From: Nilaparvata lugens
Lineage: Eukaryota; Arthropoda; Insecta; Hemiptera; Delphacidae
NCBI RefSeq assembly: GCF_014356525.2
Contig: NC_052508.1
Coordinates: 49,951,858 to 50,015,857 of the forward strand
Direction of reading: 5' to 3'
DNA length: 64,000 bases
This document shows, one piece after another, positions 58,851-64,000 of this stretch. Every line of letters starts with the position of its first letter. Within the stretch, counting starts at the first letter, position 1. The translations under genes were made by a program, and so were the position numbers. The notes below the pieces were generated by a model, which was given only the letters and a program-made list of their open reading frames with translations, searched no databases and was not told where the DNA came from.

Positions 58851-61800
58851 TTAGAGATATTTTCCCACCAAGGCATTCGATAGTCTATGACTTTTTAAGA
58901 GTACTTTATCTCCGACACTGTATTTAAATTGTTTGGATTTGCTATCATGATAGCATTTTCGCGAGGTTGCTGACCTTTCTAATCTCTGTTGTACTATGTG
59001 ACAGATGTCTAAGTTAGGATAATTTACAGCGATAGATGGTGGGAAATCTATTAATTTTTCAATAAATATTTTGTTTCTTTCTTCGAAAATAATTTCTGCC
59101 GGTGTATATCCTGTGTTTTCATTTATACAGTTGTTGAAACACTCTTCCAGGAACAGCAAATATCTAACCCAACTTTGATGTTTTTCAGAGCAGTATGCCC
59201 TCATGAATCATGAGATTTCTGCCATATGGCGCTCTACAGGGTTTGAGCTAGGAGAATATGTGGAAGTTCGAGATAATTTGATGTCAGCCAGGTCAAGTAT
59301 TCTTTTCTATTGTTTGCTACAGAAGTATGAAGCATTATCTGATAGAATGTGCTTAGGTTTTCCTACTTGTGGGGTCCATTTATTCACTACACAATTTGCT
59401 AGGGATTCCCCTGTTAGCTTGCCAATGGGAAAGAACATGGTGTATTTTGAGAATGTGCATGTTAACACGATCATATATATTTTTTCTCATATTGTGCCAT
59501 GGGTAGAGGACCATAAATGTCTGCTGATACTAATTCTAATGGGGCGGTTGGCAATATTGGTATCATTTCTCCCCTGACTTGATATTTTAGATGTTTTGTT
59601 TTTTGACATAGGTCGCAGGCTCTTAATACTTTGGCTACTTTTTTGTGCATGCCTTTGAAATAACATGCTTCTTTCAGCATACATATCATTTTCCTCACTC
59701 CAAAATGACCAATTCTTTCATGGGTTTCTTTAATCACTTCCTCACCTATTTTTATTGGGATGATAATTCGCCAGTTGTAATTCTGTGGTGTGGTACTGTG
59801 AAATAGAAATCCCTGGTATTGTGTGTTCAGATGATCGATTTTCTAATAATTCCAAGATTTGGGATAGTTTGGGGTCTTCTTTTTGTGCATTCTGAATTCT
59901 TCTGGGTCTCAGGGAATTCTTGTTAACTCTAGGCTGAATATTCTCGGGATATGATACACTTTCATCCATTTCCATCGCATAGCATTTCAGATTTGTGTCA
60001 TTACAGTAGGCGGCGTCTAGTTCTTGTGACAGAAAATCAGCTGTTTGGTTTTGCTTTCCTGGTAAATGTGTGAGATCGAGATCAAACTCCTGTAGGGCGA
60101 GAAACCATCTTGACAATCTGTTATGGTTTAATTTAGCTGTTTTAAAAAATGTAAGAGCTTTGTGGTCAGTGTTGACATAAATTTTGTTTCCCAGCAGCAG
60201 TGTGTGGTATTTTTTACAAAGTTCTACTATACTTAATAATTCCTTTTCTGTAATCGAATAACGTCTCTGTGCCAGATTTAGCGTTTTACAAAAAAAACTA
60301 ATACTCCTTTGTCTCCTTCTACATTTTTCTGAAATATTTCAGCTCCTATGGCATAATCTGAGGCATCCACATTTATATAGAATGGTTGGCTCATATCAGG
60401 ATGACTCAAGACAACTGTTTCAAGGGAAGCTTCTTTTAACTCTCGAAATATTTTCTCTTCCGCCTCTGTCCATTTCCACACTTTGTTTGCTGATAGTACA
60501 TGACGTAGTTGGGCGGTATAGTGTGACATGTGACTGTTGAAACGTCTGTAGGATTGAAGGAATCCAATGAATTTCTGTAGCTGCTTGCAATTGGTGGGTG
60601 AAGGAAATTTTCTGATGGCTTCTAATTTACTGCTATCTTGGGAGATGCTGTTCAGGGTAATGATGTCCTAAATATTTGACTTGTCGTGCAAAAAACTCAC
60701 ATTTTGATAATTTCAATTTGAATCCACAATTGATGAGACAGCGAAATACTGTCTTCAGATGTTGACAATGGTCCTGAATATTTGCTGAAGAAATAATCCC
60801 ATCATCCACGTAAAGCGTACAGAAGTCTCCGACATCCTCTCCTACAGCTTGGCGAAGGCAACAAATAAATATGGCCATGGCATTCCTCAGTCCAAAGGCT
60901 AGGCGGGTGAAGCGGTAATTTATCCATTAAATAAAAATGACAAATAATCTCTCGATTCTGGTGCTATCTGAATTTGCCAATAACCTGCGCTTAGATCAAT
61001 TGTAGAGTATACGTTTTTTCCACTAAAGGTTTGAAGCACCTGTTCTATTTGATCAGGACCCTCGCGATCATCCTCCAAAATGCTGTTAAGCGCTCGTGCG
61101 TCTAGACACAATCTCACAGTGCCATCTTTTTTAGCAACACATACAATTGGTAGGCTATACTGGGAGCTTGATGGTTCAATAATCCCTAATTCTTGCATTC
61201 TATTTATCTCTGCTATAGCTGCCAGATGGTACGTAAATGGGATTGGATAAGATTTTCGGTAATATGCTTCATGAGGCTTGACGTTGAGCTGGCATTCAAA
61301 GTATTTGGCCAGACCAGGCTGCTCTGAGAAGACGTCTCTATTTTCAATGAAGACTTTTGTTACATTGTTTTTTGAATCTGAATCCCACTCAACATTTTAT
61401 TTTGTCTAGTAGTCTTTCCAACATTTCTTCTGAGGTAATATCCTTATCAATCACATTATCGCCTGCTGCGGTTAAACCCAACACTTCGAAATGCTCCATG
61501 GTTTCTTCGATTTCGTGGATGCCCCAAGCCCTAGGAACGCCCTCCATGTGGTATGCAAATTGTACAATCCGATTTTCTCCAGGGTGTCTTTTTAAACTGA
61601 GAGGTGTAATAATTTCGGTTGTAGTAATTTCGGGACTTGCATGGAACTTTAGTGTGCAGAAATTAAAACAGGCTCGAAAATATTGTAGGAAATCGGTGCC
61701 TATTATCATCGGTGGACCCTTAACTGGTAGCACTAGGAAAGTGTATTCGAATATTACTCCTTCTATTTCTACTTCTAAAAGACATTGTGTGGTCACCCTT

Positions 61801-62130
61801 ATTCTTCTGCCAGGATTAATACCGGAGATATACACATTAGTAAGGGGTAGTGTGCCTCATGCATGCTCCTCTTTAATGTTCTGAAACATATCCTCTTGCA
61901 ATAAACAGCATTGTGAACCACTGTCAATCAGGGCTTGTAGTTTAGTCCCGTACAAATTGCATTTGATGTAAGTTTGTATCTGACTGTCCGGTGTCGCACC
62001 GACATTGTCAGAATCTTCTAAGAGTGTTTCACGCTGGTCGTCCCAGAAAGTAGCGTTTACGTGGAGAGGTTTAGTAGGTTCCTCTAATTTGGTAGATGAA
62101 TAATTATTATCCTTTGCCTCTGGGGTATCA
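58851..62130 (-). pseudogene. gypsy element G2: protease-RT-RNaseH-integrase
   Basis: A second, distinct Ty3/gypsy lineage on the minus strand. Protease: TKLQALIDSGSQCCLL near 61920. Linker with PPMIIGTDFLQ near 61700. Reverse transcriptase: VAKKDGTVRLCLDARALN near 61120, STIDLSAGYWQIQI near 60980, and the catalytic TLYVDDGIISS near 60810. RNase H: YINVDASDYAIGAEIF near 60365. Integrase: HERIGHFGVRK with CDLCQK, then the DDE residues in VSADIYGPLP, HILSDNASYF and NPVERHMAEI, and a C-terminal SVGDKVLLKSHRL near 58890. Indels separate the blocks at about 61390, 60900, 60630, 60270, 59740 and 59470-59205. Gag is absent: the protease side ends at the direct repeat at 62250. Confidence 0.85.
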
Positions 62131-62249
62131 TATAGTCATGTAGATTTAGAAGCGCTTATTTCTTGATCTGGTGGTGGTTTGTTAGTATGTTGGTTTTGGG
62201 TTGCTTTTGTTACATGTGCTACTGTATAAGATGTATTTACTCTATCGTC

Positions 62250-62704
62250 TAACTAGCTTAGATAATAGCCTGTGAACATTCCAATAAATAAATCTCAATA
62301 TATGAAGCTATAATGCGATATACACTTAATTTTTTATGTGAGCTTTGTATACTCTTATTTTCCATACTTTTTTAGATTTCAATAAATATTCGAATAACAT
62401 AATAATCGTTGTTTTCTCATTACATAAACCTTCCCTAACATATAGTATACAAATTTTATGAGTAAAAATATAATTTAATTCATAATAGTTGATTGAGCAA
62501 TCAGCTGATTTGTTTGATATCAATTCAATAAATTGTCGATTGATCTACGATCGATTCATGTATTAAATCAAAACAAAGGATTCTAACCTAAAATTATACA
62601 AGCAATCTTTTTTTTATAATCTGCCAATAATAAAACAAGCCGCTTTATAATTTTATTTCTGCCAATGAATTCTCATTATTGCTTAATTACAATTTTGCAT
62701 AGTT
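62250..62704. repeat. direct repeat, right copy (likely LTR remnant of G2)
   Basis: Matches 57233-57581 but carries about 100 extra bases near 62290-62380, in which ATTTCAATAAATATTC partly restates the preceding AATAAAT phrase. It directly abuts the G2 coding region, so the leader and gag were deleted if this is the 5' LTR. Confidence 0.6.
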
Positions 62705-62990
62705 TTATGCCTTATATTATTTGATGTCAACTATTTCTGAAGGTTTGAAAAGAAAAAGTTTTTTTTTAAAGTGAATTCTCATGAAGAAATTTTAAAGGCA
62801 AGTCTACAAATATTTTCTAACCTCAAAATGTTTTATGGAGATGGGAAGTAGGTATTGATGTTTTTCAATGTTTCTGCCTTGTGTTTTAAAGTACTGTTCT
62901 TAATTTTAATGTAATTGTACATTATAGATATTGAGTGGATTTTGAAATCAATTTGAAGCTCATTTTTTGCAAGCCGGACACATTCCAGTA

Positions 62991-64000
62991 ATGTCTCCCG
63001 GCTACATAGGCCAAAGTCCTTTTCAGGGCAATCCAGATAGTTACTTACTTAGAATAGCACAACTTAATATTGAGGGCATGACAAGAGCTAAAGGAGAAAT
63101 TTGTGGAAAAATGAGTAAAGATCTCAAAATTGACATCATACTGATTCAAGAAACACATGTAGCAGCGAATATGGATAACAAGCTGAAGATTCCAGGCTAT
63201 ACACTTGTTAACAGTTTAAATCATGATAAGCATGGAATTGCCACATTTGTTACATCGAATATTGCTTCTAATTGTAGTGGTTTAAATGGAAATAGTCATG
63301 CCATAGGCATAGTATACGGAGGGCTGAGTATATTCAATGTGTACAAACCCCCTGGGGAAGAATGGGAGAACCCTGCCCTCCCTCATGCTGCACATCCGTG
63401 CATTTATGCTGGCGATTTCAACTCTCATAGCCCTCTGTGGGGCTACAGAACTGAAAACAGGGATGGTGAGAGTCTGATTCGATGGGCTGAAGTAAATGAT
63501 TGTCACTTGGAATATGATGCTAAACAAGGCAGCACTTTTCATTCTGCCAGATGGGGAACTTCTACCACTCCAGATCTGTGCTTTGTGTCATGTAATAGGG
63601 AAGGTAGACCTTTGCATGTGACAAGATCAGTTGAATCAAGATTCCCTAGAAGTCAACATAGCATGGTGGTTTTAGAGATTGGCATGAGGTTGCCATGTGT
63701 TCAAAATCCTGAACTTCCAAGGTGGAATCTCCGTAAGGCAGTTTGGGCAAAGTTTACTGAAGAAGTTGAAAAAACAGTTTCCAGAATCCCTATCAACATA
63801 CCAAACTATGGAAGGTTCAGCAGACTGCTTTTCATGGCTGCAAAGAGATCTATCCCAAGAGGCCATAGAAAGAATTATGTCCCATGTTGGAATGCAGAAT
63901 GTGATGGTTTACTGGCTGAATATAAAGTTTCACCAACTGATGAGCTTGCCAATAGCCTGATAAAAAATTTGGATGAAGGAAGACGCAATCGTTGGATGGA
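62991..64000 (+). CDS. LINE endonuclease-RT protein, open and running off the window
   Basis: An uninterrupted frame from ATG at 62991 through 336 codons to the window edge; an upstream in-frame TGA near 62945 limits the start. It encodes an apurinic-endonuclease-like domain: AQLNIEG (N), ILIQETH (E), YAGDFNSHSPLWG (D, N, H), TPDLCFVS (D) and SQHSMVVLEI (H), that is, all usual catalytic positions of a Jockey/I/R1-type endonuclease. It then enters the linker before the reverse transcriptase. The absence of stops and the complete catalytic set indicate a young, possibly active copy, unlike the other LINEs here. Upstream 62705-62990 has no gene that I can see; a first reading frame is not evident. 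Confidence 0.85.
   Translation, partial: MSPGYIGQSPFQGNPDSYLLRIAQLNIEGMTRAKGEICGKMSKDLKIDIILIQETHVAANMDNKLKIPGYTLVNSLNHDKHGIATFVTSNIASNCSGLNGNSHAIGIVYGGLSIFNVYKPPGEEWENPALPHAAHPCIYAGDFNSHSPLWGYRTENRDGESLIRWAEVNDCHLEYDAKQGSTFHSARWGTSTTPDLCFVSCNREGRPLHVTRSVESRFPRSQHSMVVLEIGMRLPCVQNPELPRWNLRKAVWAKFTEEVEKTVSRIPINIPNYGRFSRLLFMAAKRSIPRGHRKNYVPCWNAECDGLLAEYKVSPTDELANSLIKNLDEGRRNRWM

Noticed and set aside
1..64000. CRISPR array, bacterial operon or prophage
   Set aside because: The sequence is clearly eukaryotic: spliced exons, LINEs, LTR elements, MITEs. The tandem repeats found have no spacer structure.

Overview
This window is AT-rich eukaryotic DNA, about two thirds A+T. It is dominated by transposable elements, with at least one intron-bearing host gene among them. 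The element set (piggyBac, Polinton/Maverick, hAT and PIF/Harbinger-type DNA elements, MITEs, Ty3/gypsy and BEL/Pao retrotransposons, several non-LTR elements) together with a FADD-like gene points to an insect with a large, repeat-rich genome. A hemipteran such as a planthopper would fit, but I cannot name the species. Two runs of exactly 100 N (13786-13885, 53425-53524) are scaffold gaps. Both cut into copies of the same gypsy element.

Layout. 369-2082 (-): decayed piggyBac-like transposase. 3013-7325 (-): decayed protein-primed family-B DNA polymerase of a Polinton/Maverick, split by a hAT-like insertion. 7463-9340: TA microsatellites and dispersed repeat. 9341-12120 (+): decayed LINE. 13786-24422 (+): Ty3/gypsy element 'G1' with partial 5' LTR, PBS, gag, pol, a 4-kb non-coding 3' region with a hexamer minisatellite, PPT and 3' LTR. 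26664-28005: small DNA transposon 'A' with near-identical terminal inverted repeats, lying next to a BEL/Pao relic (28232-32239). ~32262-33530: related transposon relic 'B'. 34021-40464: a LINE split by a solo LTR (4-bp TSD), which is itself split by a hAT element (8-bp TSD), which in turn holds a PIF/Harbinger-like relic with a MADF-domain reading frame.

42034 to about 49465 (+) holds the likely host gene. Its exons encode an N-terminal death-effector-like domain and a C-terminal death domain, as in FADD, the adaptor that links IMD to the caspase Dredd in insect innate immunity. Its introns carry many MITEs, a near-perfect hairpin, a LINE tail and a 257-bp tandem duplication. One short piece of the death domain is not located.

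49466-53424 is mostly intergenic. 53525-56880 (-) is a second, near-identical copy of G1, inverted relative to the first. 58851-62130 (-) is the pol region of a different gypsy lineage, bracketed by direct repeats. 62991-64000 (+) is an uninterrupted endonuclease reading frame of a young LINE that runs off the window.

The most interesting signal is the pair A and B. Each carries arrays of about 18-bp direct subterminal repeats and a short reading frame with a W-K-R-(N/S) peptide. I cannot assign them to a transposon superfamily with certainty.
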